Shown piece after piece: positions 23,201-32,436 of a stretch of 64,000 bases of DNA. Where the stretch lies: positions 376,806-440,805 of the forward strand of contig NW_003314274.1 in NCBI RefSeq assembly GCF_000143415.4, in the 5' to 3' direction. Each line of letters opens with the position of its first letter. Positions within the stretch are counted from its first letter, which is position 1. The DNA comes from Selaginella moellendorffii (taxonomy: Eukaryota; Streptophyta; Lycopodiopsida; Selaginellales; Selaginellaceae). The notes beneath the pieces are model-generated. The model was not told the DNA's origin and made no database searches. It saw only the letters and a program-made list of their open reading frames with translations. The translations under genes and the position numbers were made by a program.

Positions 23201-24200
23201 ATCGAGATGCTTCTTTGCAGGGTCATCAAGAAGGACATTGTATACCATTCTGTAAAATCTGGTTGCGATCTAACGGTTGGATCTCCAGGAAACTCAAAAC
23301 AATCTCGCGCGTGTCAGAATATTCTAGGAATATACTCCTATGTGCTCCAAGATTATTCGCCGTGTAAAGGAATAATTATGCTGTGTCATTTATGGCAATA
23401 TAAGGCCACACGCCATTCAAAGAATAATGCTAGTCGAGCATTTTTTGGTGCATTTTTGGGTTCAAAATTGCATGAGCCCACACGCTATAAAGTTTACCTG
23501 TACCAAAAATAGAAACAGCTTTATTTACTTGGGAATTTATATGGCTGAGGCATTTTTAAACTTACAAACACATGCCCTACTTACATTCCTTTGGTTGCTA
23601 GCTTTCGTTTGTCCCCTTCACTAGCCTGAGATACATCTGCTCGGCATCTGCCTCTTACAGCATTTGCCCAGAAAGGGCATCTTTCTTCACGCAGCATTTG
23701 CCACATGTTTAGGGTTTAGGGTTTAGGGTTTAGCAATTCAGTAGCTTGATAAACATGCAAATACAGAACTTGATGCAAAATCCTTGGATATGTCACAATG
23801 CCCCTAGGACCATAAACACATTTCAATAGAGAGGGTCCTTTCATTTCATAACTCCTTACGTAGATCTCGGTGAAACCAGAGTTAGTGAAGTTGGTTTCTT
23901 GTGATCCCGCATCTGATTGTGATGTCCCTTTGCAGTGTCGATGGAAAGGTCAATGCACACCAAACTGTAGAATCTTGGAGCAAAATAACGGTCGGATCTA
24001 TGGCAAATGCCCCTGAAACATTGTAAGGCTCGTGTGGTCTCATGTGGTGTCCGATCGAGATGCTTCTTTGCAGGGTCATCAAGAAGGACATTGTATACCA
24101 TTCTGTAAAATCTAGTTGCGATCTAACGGTTGGATCTCCAGGAAACTCAAAACAATCTCGCGTGTGTCAGAATATTCTAGGAATATACTCCTATGTGCTC
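17245..24200. repeat. Tandem array of 853-bp units with plant telomere-like motifs (8 units)
   Basis: One 984-bp founder-like unit (17245-18228) is followed by seven units of 853 bp with almost no differences, as shown by the regular recurrence of CCAAGATTATT at 18229, 19082, 19935 and so on. Each unit contains three to four head-to-tail TTTAGGG repeats (for example 17731-17762, 18592-18616) and a degenerate form of the element palindrome (GGCAATATAAGGCCACACGCC). The founder unit has an extra segment of about 130 bp (17508-17625). Short ORFs of 62-107 aa repeat with the unit and are not real genes. Copy 2 of the transposon has a single unit. Confidence 0.96.
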
Positions 24201-24956
24201 CTGAAAATGGCATGCGGCCCCACGCCATTCAAGAGATAACGCCAGATGATGCCGAGCATTTTTTGGTGCATTTTTTGGGATCAAAATTGCATGAGCCCAC
24301 ATGCTTGAATGTCATCCTCTGACAATTTATTTAGCTGAACATTTGGCATTTTTGGAAATACAAGATGCTTTGGAATATCCAATCATGCATGGTATAAATA
24401 TAGCGAGGGTATTAAATGATATCCCAATCATGATCTTTCTTTTGGATTTCGCGTGCATGCAGTCCGAGGAATGATGACGTTGCGGATTTCTTTTGGATTT
24501 CACGCATGCGCGCGCCGATCCAGAAATTAATGGTGGCGCCCAAGTCCGAGAAATGATGACGTGGCGGGATTACCAACCGTCGTGATATTTCGCGCGTGTG
24601 AGGTTAGGTTTTGCATTTTGCTTCGTACTCGCGCTCGCACACTCGCGCTCGCATCGCGCTCCCACTTCTCTACAGGTTTCTCGTGTGCATCGGCGTCCAC
24701 TCGCGCTTGCATCACACTCGCGCTCGCATCGCGCTCGTGTGCATCGGCGTCCACTTCAAGACACACCCAGTTTGTAACTTCGCCGCCAACTCCGCCGCCC
24801 ACTCCGCCACCCACACGCAGCCCACTTGGCGTCTCGGGAGATTTCAGCGCCACTCTCCAACTGTAAGTGGCAGAGTAGCCTTGCTGCTACGATCCGCTGC
24901 ACACACAGTGCACATTTGCCAGCGAGTCCGGTTGTCACGCCTCCATTCGGCTTCAA
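24201..24956 (+). promoter_or_regulatory. Promoter and leader region of the ParB/FCP1-like gene
   Basis: A perfect-form palindrome lies at 24207-24228. TATAAATA at 24393-24400 is a possible TATA box about 560 bp before the predicted start codon. A CpG-rich stretch of CGCTCGCA repeats follows at 24627-24740. GTAAGT at 24862 could be the donor of an additional 5' UTR intron. Everything except the motifs themselves is inference. Confidence 0.5.
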
Positions 24957-24959
24957 ATG

Positions 24960-25198
24960 GTAAGTCTTTTAGGCCAAGTAGAAAATGGCATGAGGCCACA
25001 TGCCATTCAGTAGCAACATTGGCATGCACCGATTGGGCTCTCAAGTGCAGTCCGGTTACAGATGGCGTGTAGCCTCACGCCATCTTAGGATGCAGCCTCA
25101 AGACATCTGATGCAGTGGTGAATGGCGTGTGGCCTCACGTTATTTCCAGCTACTAGCTTTTCATCTGTCAGCTCTAATTGTTGTGCATTTCTGAACAG
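24960..25198 (+). other. Intron 1 of the ParB/FCP1-like gene, directly after the start codon
   Basis: GTAAGTC follows ATG directly, and CTGAACAG precedes GCAAGG, so the start codon is separated from the rest by 239 bp. Three element palindromes lie inside (24985-25006, 25062-25083, 25122-25143). Internal AG sites at 25050 and 25095 could give alternative acceptors. Confidence 0.6.
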
Positions 25199-26376
25199 GC
25201 AAGGAATTGCGTTCTTCTTCCAGCCACTGTCAATGTGGATGCAGAGAAGGGGGAGGAGCTCACCAATTGGACTTTCGGGATGGAAGGCGAGGATCTGAGG
25301 CTGTACAACACAGATGGTGGGAGAAAAGAATGCATGGGGATCCTCATCCAAGTGACAGACACTCCATGCAGTTCCATGCAAGAATATGGACTGGCACTTG
25401 TGGTAGAGACAGCGTCTGCCTTCAAGATCCACCTTGCACATCCTAGCGGCTTCCCGGAGGGGGGCAGCGGCTATGAGGAATTCCTAGAGGGAGCTAGGGA
25501 GAGGTTGTCCAGGAGGCCCACAATTTCAAAGACGCTGCGGGTCTATGAAGATCACATGGAATCCACGGACCTCACCTACGGCGATGTTCAAAAACTATAT
25601 TCCAACATTGAGCCGTTGAGAGTGACTCCAGTTCGCGAAGCAAAGGGGAAGGGGTCAATCTGGAAACTACCTCGAAGCAGAAAAGGGTGGTCAAGCTCAA
25701 GCCAACGTCCGACTCTTCTGCTCCAAAAAAGAAGCTACTCAGTGATGCCATTACCTCGGGTTCGAACACTACACCCACCAAAAAGAAGAACCGCAAAGAG
25801 CAGAAAGAGCAAGAAGAGGCAGCAAAAATCGTCGCAGATAATAGTACTTGTTACTATTCCAACAAAGTATATACAATCGACGTGAGCCGTATCGACATCC
25901 AAAGCAAATACAACCACAGGCTAGTATCTGATGAGTGGGTGGAGAAATTGAAGCAGAAGATGCTGGCAAGTCCAGTAACACCCGACATCGCAGACGTGAT
26001 CCCCTACTACCAAAAACTGAAGGGCGAGATGAGGTTTCCAGACTTGATCAATAGGAAGGTGTTGGACAATCAGAACATCCGGTTCTATGCCGTCTCCGGG
26101 CAGCATTCTAGCTTGGCGATGCAAGAGATAGTTGTGGATATTATGGTGGGCGAGGAGGTGAAGAAAGTCTTCAAGACAAGAGTTGTCCGCCTGATAAAAG
26201 GCAACTCGCCCCTCCGATCTATCATATACATCTCCCACGCGCAGAATGTCAAGCAAGAAACGTGCTACAAATCGGGTCTGCACGAGACATTGGCACGAAC
26301 ACGGAAGCTCTGGGTTCAACTGAAGAAGCCACAAAAACCAGGACAAGGACGTGCACTAGCAACTAGCGCCTGGCAG

Positions 26377-26430
26377 GTAAGCCTCGTTGTATGTGGCATA
26401 GCATGTGGCCTCACGCCATTTCCATTGCAG
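26377..26430 (+). other. Intron 2 (54 bp) carrying an element palindrome
   Basis: GTAAGCC...CATTGCAG, phase 0, contains a palindrome at 26398-26419. Because 54 is a multiple of three and no stop occurs, unspliced RNA would also be translated through. Confidence 0.6.
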
Positions 26431-27891
26431 GAATTCTCGAGTCTTCTCTCGAAAACACTGGGGGTCAATGACACACTCAGCATCCATAACATTCTACTCG
26501 CGACAAAAGTTGTTTTTGACAAATGGGTAGATGTGCTGAGGAGGTACCATGACGGGGAGTTGCCAAACTCAATGGGTGTGGAGGACGGCCGGAAGCCCAA
26601 TGATTTGAAGCTCAACGCCTTGCGTTTCTCGCGGTCTCTAGACGACGACGACCTTCTGACAGTGGCTAATGCTCTTCTACATGGTGAGGTTGTCTTCAAC
26701 AAGACCAAAATGACTCCCGGCCATATTGTGACATACGAGGACTTGTGCACGACTCTGAGAGCTCGTGCGCTATTGAAGGATTGGATCTTCGAGCAAGTGG
26801 CCGTGGAGAGGGTGAGAATCGACACCACGCAAGAGATGATGGAAGCGCTGGAGTTGTCAAATGAAGATATCGACGAGTACGTGAAGGGGGCCCCCAAGTT
26901 CATCGATCTGCTGCGGGATGCCACGAAAAGTAAAGCTGAGAAGTTGGATCAGTATCCAAATTTCATTAAGATTGATGTTGACCGCCGGCTTCAGAAACAG
27001 CTCGACCCCGCAGCAGAGGCCTATCGAGAACCTTACCGGGTATACTTGAATTCGGATGAGGATCAAAGGTAGAGGAGCATCGTTTCCCGCGGAGATGAGC
27101 AGGTCAAGAACATCTTTTGTGTGATGGACTTCACAAACGAGGAGATCACTCATGCAGACGAAGTCAGCTCCATCATTGACTTAATGGTGGGACTTGCGGA
27201 GGTGGAATCTTCAGTCCACTATATGATCTACGACTCCGAATCCTATCACAAGTTCTGGAAGGCCTTGAACGAGGTGAAGGCTCGGTTGAAAGGCAAGGAG
27301 ATGCGGGAGATCCATGGGATAATGGCTAAGAAGAAGATACCGATGAATGTCCGCATCTTCACACTCGCCCTTGTTATTGGTCCTGCAGCAGAGTGGGACT
27401 GGAGTGACTTCCCAGCTTCGTTCGACAAGGCCAATCGAATTGATCTGAGGGAGGTCAATTTACCCGTGCCTGAGGAACTGAAGACGGCTATGGAGCTTTC
27501 GAATCCAAAGAAAGCTCCAGGTGCAGCATGGGAAATGCTCAGCTAGGTCTTCAACGCAATAGCGGGTGGGTCACCTGCTTCCGACTCCAAGGGCAAATGC
27601 GTTGTCGAGTACAACTGCGGCGGACTATTCTTTCGAGCCGCACTACTCAAGGGTGTCCCGTGTGTTGCGGTGACAAACTCCATTGAAGAGGTGACTTCAA
27701 TGGAGCATATAATTACAGTTGCCAAAGAAAAACAGTATCTTCTCTGCGAACCTGGTGAGTACGCACTTTAAGTTTAAATGTTATCTCACAAGCTCTGTAT
27801 GCAGGAGCGTGGCCACCCCCAGATGCTGAAACGGCGTTAACAGCTACTGTTGAAGATACCCATGTTGGGCCGAGCTCACAACCTGCACAAG

Positions 27892-27929
27892 GTAAGGTCA
27901 CGTGAGGCCTCACGCCATTTTGATTATAG
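27892..27929 (+). other. Intron 4 (38 bp), nearly all of it a palindrome
   Basis: GTAAGGTCACGTG...GATTATAG, phase 1. The 22-bp palindrome (27897-27918) takes up more than half of the intron. At 38 bp it would be unusually short for a plant. Confidence 0.5.
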
Positions 27930-28019
27930 ATCGTTGTGAATATTCAGACACGAGGACTGAAAAGCGCACTGGTGGTGCATCGAAGAAGGACAAACAGAAA
28001 AGCAATAGGAAAAAAGGAG

Positions 28020-28068
28020 GTACAAATTATATTTGCAATGGCGTGTGGTCTCATGCCATTCCTTGCAG
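28020..28068 (+). other. Intron 5 (49 bp) carrying an element palindrome
   Basis: GTACAAATT...CCTTGCAG, phase 1, palindrome at 28038-28059. Removal joins lysine-rich exon 5 in frame to exon 6. Confidence 0.58.
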
Positions 28069-30371
28069 GAGAAACTTCTTCAAAGGCAAAACAGGCAAGC
28101 ACCAGCCAAGCTCAAACTGACAGTGGTCATAAAAAGAGGTACAATGGATGAGGGAAGCTTTTCAAGGCAGGGCCACGTTTTTCTCATCTCGTCGTCTTCG
28201 AAGGGTGCAAGAACGTGCAGAAACCATGTTAAGACAGTCGGGTGAGGATACGGTCCTAGGTCACGCACTAAAACAGGCTATGGATGTCTTGTATTTTGAG
28301 ATGGAGACTCGGCCAGATGATTTTCCCAAGATGGTCCTGGAAGAACAAGCCATCCAGCCTGAGCAGCCTATGGAAGAAATGCAGGAGGGGGATGAGGAGC
28401 CAGAGAAAGATAATGAGCAGGAAGAGCAGAAGGACGAAGAGGAGGACAAAGAAGAGGAGGACGAAGAAGAGGAGGACGAAGAGGACTTGGATGGTCCTCA
28501 CAATGGTGACGATCACAATAACGACGACGACGATGATGACGACGATGGCCAGCCTGAGGTGGCCAAAGAGCGGCGGAGGAAGGTCATACAAGACAAACCA
28601 TCAGGTAAATAATAATACATCCATTCCTAACCTTTTACCATTTCTAACATTGTCCATGTAGGTCGTAGAGCAAATGGTAAGTAGAGATTATTCAGTTGAA
28701 TTTACAAACTCTAGCCTTTAGTGTCGAGGAAGGATAGTGCCAAGCAAGGGTCGAAACGTATGTCCAATCCTTCAGAATCAGCAGTGCGCCCAAGTGATAT
28801 CGGTCCTAGTTCCTCAATAGCAGTTGATGGTAAATACAGTATAGTCGATTCAATGTGCTAATGAGTTTGTTTTTAGTAGCACGGGAGGATACCATCTCAA
28901 TCGAAGGGAGATATTTGGACATGCATATGGATCCGCTAGTGGACTCTACTTGGCTGCAAGAGTCATCAGAGCTGGTGGAGGCTACTATCCATATCAACGC
29001 CAAGCAAGCTGACCACGCTCCACTTGATGCTGCCCATACCACTGAGTCAATCTTGTCCACGTATCCAACTGACGGTGACCAGGCGCCATTGGACCCACAT
29101 GAGGCCACCCCAGCCGCCGAGCCGGTCGTATCCTCATTTCCAACGGACTCAACGTGTGCCCAATCGTCTGACTACGCGCCGTTGGAACCTCCCTACACCG
29201 CCCCTGCTGCCTGTTCGGTCATGTCCACTTTGCCAATGGAGGCACCAGCTGAAATGGCGTGTGATCACACGCCATCGGAACCACCCCATGCCACTGTTGA
29301 GCCAGTTGTACCAGAGTCTACAGCTGAAATGGCATGTGCCCACACACCATCAGATGCGATTGACCCCACATTGCAGAGGAGAGTATTTCCGCCCTTCACG
29401 TTTCCTCGACCAAAACCCTCTCAACGACCATCGGGAGCAACATTCGCTAATATTGTAGATGGTAAAATTGACTTGTACCATTTTTTATGCTGACGCATTT
29501 CATTTCAGAGTCACGGCGAAGGTACTGTATCGTTTTTGATCTGAACGGTGTCCTTTTCTCCCATGAGCGTGGCTCGTCCTCGAATGTCATTGCACCCTCC
29601 AAAGCCTGCGGTCGCAAGTTGGTCAAAAGAGACAGATTCACATTAATCACACGGGAGAAACTGCGGGATCTAATAATGACCATGCGACACTTAAAACAGA
29701 GGGCCGGGTTCAATTTGCAATTGGGAGTTTGGACATCCATGATGCGCCACAATGCATTAACGTTGCTACAGATGATGCACGATCAGACGCGAGTAATATT
29801 ACCATTTGACTTTCTCCTAACGCAGGAGGATTGTTTGACTATGGTCCATGTGAGGGGTAGCAAGCCCATCTTCGTCAAGCCAGAGGCTATAGTGATGAAC
29901 CGGACTGCTAGCTCAAGTGAAATCCTCATCATCGATGACTCGCCGATTAAAACTGCAGCGAACACGCACACATATGCAGTGCACCCCATCTCTTGCAGTA
30001 TGGAAACTAGGGAGAAGAAACCGTATGTTCTGGGGGACCTTGCAAAACGGCTTGGAGCAATGGTGATAGAGAACCGGCCAGTCCAGGAGGTGGTTGCAGA
30101 AATCAACCAAATGGCAGATGGAACGGTATATCAGAAGCCATTTGATCGGACAGACACCAGTCATCATTTATGGCATGTATATTGTCTAGCCAAGCACTAT
30201 CCGCATCTCCATAATCTGCTCAACTGGATGGGTTCTTCGACCACTGAACATGAGCGTGGACGTATTAGAGAAGAGATGGCATTACTATTGGGTTTAAATC
30301 CTGATAGTGTGGAGAGTGATGAAATTCCAAGATTATTGTATAGGCGTTGGAGGCAAAAAATAACAGTCTGA

Positions 30372-30789
30372 GATGGCATGTATTTATTTAAAAATGTAAC
30401 TTATTATGGCATGGGGTTCCATGCCATTGTATTAATATTAAAAGACAATTCTTTGAGAGGATTTGCATTATACTAGAAGTGTTACAGCATGTTATTGGAA
30501 GTCTACGAAGTTGTTTTATTAATAAGGGGAAAGTAAAGATTGAATGGGGACTTGGGCTCCACCTAGACTCGGAGCAATTGAGCCAATATTAAAAGGATCG
30601 AAAGAAATTGGACGACGATGACAAGGAGAAGAGAGAGGTGAAGCAGTGGCAGGGGGAGGAGAAGTGATTGAGTAGACATTTCCTTGTTTAAAATAAAATG
30701 GCATGTGCCTCAATGCAGTTGAATTTTGTTATATTTATATACTATATAAAGGTTTGGAAACTTTATTTTACAAGTGGGATAATGACAAT
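30372..30789. other. Right subterminal non-coding region of DNA transposon copy 1
   Basis: The region is AT-rich and contains palindrome sites at 30406-30427 (complete) and 30699-30719 (partial), plus a half site at 30373. It probably includes the 3' UTR of the plus-strand gene and sites recognised at the right end. Confidence 0.7.
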
Positions 30790-30813
30790 TCCCACTTTAA
30801 CGAAATAGAGCTT
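30790..30813 (-). repeat. Right terminal inverted repeat of DNA transposon copy 1
   Basis: The exact reverse complement of 12691-12714, followed by the GTCT duplication at 30814-30817. Confidence 0.97.
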
Positions 30814-30817
30814 GTCT

Positions 30818-31608
30818 TGGCTCTCCAAGACTAGGCAAACCATCCGTGAGTGGTCATCTCAGATCCACTCCTTAGCATCCTTAGGATGCCCACCGACAAG
30901 GGGAATAGCCTTCCCCAATATCCCTCTGTCAGTCCCCACTAAGTCCCTTTCTGCCCCTGGTCGTGTTTGCCAACACTGCCACTGGATCGAGACCCACAGG
31001 CCCGACCACTAAGTCCCACAGTCCTCTGGGACTTCCTCACCACACGACTGTGTCCTTGGTCACTACCCCAGAGAATTTCTCCTCTTCCTTTCCACAGTCT
31101 GGGCCTTTGGGACAACATTTCGGAACACCGTGGCCTTACGTGAGTCACCTGGGTACTCTCCTCGCCTTCTGCCCTTGGGTGCTCTAGCCATGGGCTTAGA
31201 GCGGGTTCCGTTGAGCCACACCAGGTATCCAAGTAGGTAGTGCCACCCACACTTGGACTGGGAGCATCGGCCAGTCGATCTCCCGGGGGAACTAGAGCCG
31301 GCTCTTGAACACTTCACCAAGCTACCCCACTTGTCGGTCCGTATTCACTCTAGTCTTGGACTTCCCAGTGGGCAGCTCATCACCCAACTCTGGGTCCGGC
31401 CTTCTTGGGCCAAACTGGCCTTTCCTGGCCAAACTGGCTCCACTGCAGTCCTCCCCCTACTATACTTTTGGAGCTCACCAAACCCCCAAGGGTCTGGGAG
31501 ACGAACGCTTTGGGCTTTCACCCTCTCAGGCTCCGGACTCGGACTCGGACTCGGACTCGGACTTGGACTCGGACTCGGATTCGGCCTCGGTCTCGGTCTC
31601 GGTCCCGA

Positions 31609-31640
<32 letters not shown>

Positions 31641-32123
31641 CCGGTCTCGACTTCGGACTCCATCTCGGACTCCATCTCGGACTCCATCTCGGACTCCATC
31701 TCGGGTCCATCTCAGGTCCATCTCGGACTCCATCTCGGACTCCATCTCGGGTCCATCTCGGACTCCATCTCAGGTCCATCTCGGACTCCACTTCGGACTT
31801 CAACTCGGGTCCATCTCGGACTCCACTTCGGACTCCAACTCGGGTCCATCTCGGACTCCACTTCGGACTCCAACTCGAGTCCATCTCGGACACTCCCATG
31901 TGTCATGTGTTGGTCCTTTTGGGTCCCTTTTTGGAGCCTCGCCTTTTGCTCGCTTTGTGCTCGTTCCTCGAGCACTTCTTTGGGAGTTCCACTCCCGCTC
32001 TTGACTTTTCAAATCGGAGCTTTTGGTCCAAACGTGTTACGCTCGTTTGGCTCTCGCTTCAGCCACTACCACGTGGCACCCTTTCCGGCTCCACTTTGGG
32101 GCCTAGGGATTTTGTGTCTCACA
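30818..32123 (-). repeat. 5' LTR of LARD A, part after the DNA transposon
   Basis: The LTR resumes with TGGCTCTCCAAGACTAGG exactly where it was cut at 12690, runs through the hexanucleotide block (about 31530-31890) and ends TGTCTCACA at 32123. The adjacent ATTGG completes the duplication of the outer element. Confidence 0.92.
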
Positions 32124-32411
32124 ATTGGATGGGAGTAAGTCTAAGATCGAGTCCAAGACCAACTCTGAGATTGAGTTCAAGATAGAGTCCGGGATCGAGT
32201 CTGAGGCTGACTCCAAGACCGAGTTCGAGACCGAGTTTGAGACCGAGTTCGAGACAGAGTTTGAGATCCGAGATCGGGTCTGAGACCGAGTTTGAGGTCG
32301 AGTCCAAAGTCGAGTCTGAAGTCGAGTCCGAGACCGAGTCCGAAGTCAGGTTCGAGACCAAGTCCAAGTACTAATACAGGTCGAAAGCCCAAAGCGTGTG
32401 TCTCCCGGGGA

Positions 32412-32436
32412 GGGGGGGGGGGGGGGGGGGGGGGGG
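32412..32436 (+). repeat. G homopolymer in the chromovirus LTR
   Basis: There are 25 consecutive G, flanked by further G-rich bases. The equivalent position of the LTR at 62750 runs directly into an assembly gap at 63174. Confidence 0.95.

Larger units (their letters stand above)
24957..30371 (+). pseudogene. ParB-like / FCP1-like fusion gene, copy 1 (broken)
   Basis: The predicted gene has 11 exons: 24957-24959 (only the ATG), 25199-26376, 26431-27754, 27805-27891, 27930-28019, 28069 to a deletion near 28136, exon 7 up to 28604, 28662-28676 (15-nt micro-exon), 28722-28829, 28877-29461 and 29509-30371. Domains are a ParB/sulfiredoxin-like region (about residues 219-350: SRIDI, NHRLVSDEW, SGQHSSLAMQE), an unassigned middle part, an acidic Glu/Asp run, and a C-terminal FCP1-type HAD phosphatase (FDLNGVLF, VWTSMM, FVKPEA, IIDDSP). 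The second Asp of the HAD motif is Asn, a variant I recall in other plant FCP1-like proteins. Copy 1 is damaged by a missing G near 25652, TAG at 27070-27072 (shared with copy 2), TAG at 27544-27546 where copy 2 has TGG, and a deletion of about 0.2 kb at 28136. Its role in the transposon life cycle is unknown. Confidence 0.78.
12691..30813. mobile_element. 18.1-kb DNA transposon, copy 1, with DDE-like transposase and ParB/FCP1-like gene
   Basis: The element has perfect 24-bp terminal inverted repeats (12691-12714 and 30790-30813, starting AAGCTCTATTTCG) and a 4-bp target-site duplication GTCT (12687-12690 and 30814-30817). The empty site survives in the partner LTR at about 6270, which proves the boundaries. 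It holds two divergent genes, a tandem array of 853-bp units between them, and about twenty near-perfect palindromes. A 4-bp duplication is known for Sola, Ginger and some Academ elements; I cannot assign a superfamily without a database search. Copy 1 keeps an open transposase but a broken second gene. Confidence 0.95.
5998..32123 (-). mobile_element. LARD A: non-autonomous LTR retrotransposon, nested in the chromovirus LTR
   Basis: The element starts TGTAAAAGAC and ends TGTCTCACA, and is flanked by the direct repeat ATTGG (5993-5997 and 32124-32128). Both termini are TG...CA. Reading on the minus strand it has a 5' LTR (32123 back to 12404, split by a DNA transposon), a primer-binding site, a non-coding interior, a truncated extra LTR, more interior, and the 3' LTR (7580 back to 5998). 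No gag or pol motif was found on either strand, so it belongs to the class of large retrotransposon derivatives (LARDs). It must use enzymes made by another element, most likely the related chromovirus. Confidence 0.88.

Noticed and set aside
17245-24200. CRISPR-like array
   Set aside because: Units are 853 bp, almost identical throughout, with no short repeat/variable spacer structure, and the context is eukaryotic.
18061-24239. Regularly repeated ORFs of 62-107 aa in the tandem array
   Set aside because: They recur only because the 853-bp unit recurs; they overlap on both strands and contain telomere-like DNA nearby but no protein motif.
27067-27106. A 34-bp intron removing the shared TAG in the fusion gene
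   Set aside because: GT and AG are present, but joining the flanks shifts the frame and soon gives a stop.
12691-30813. Starship-, Helitron- or Maverick-type giant element
   Set aside because: No tyrosine recombinase, Rep/helicase, or polymerase B/capsid genes are visible; terminal inverted repeats, 4-bp duplication and a DDE-like triad indicate a cut-and-paste transposon.
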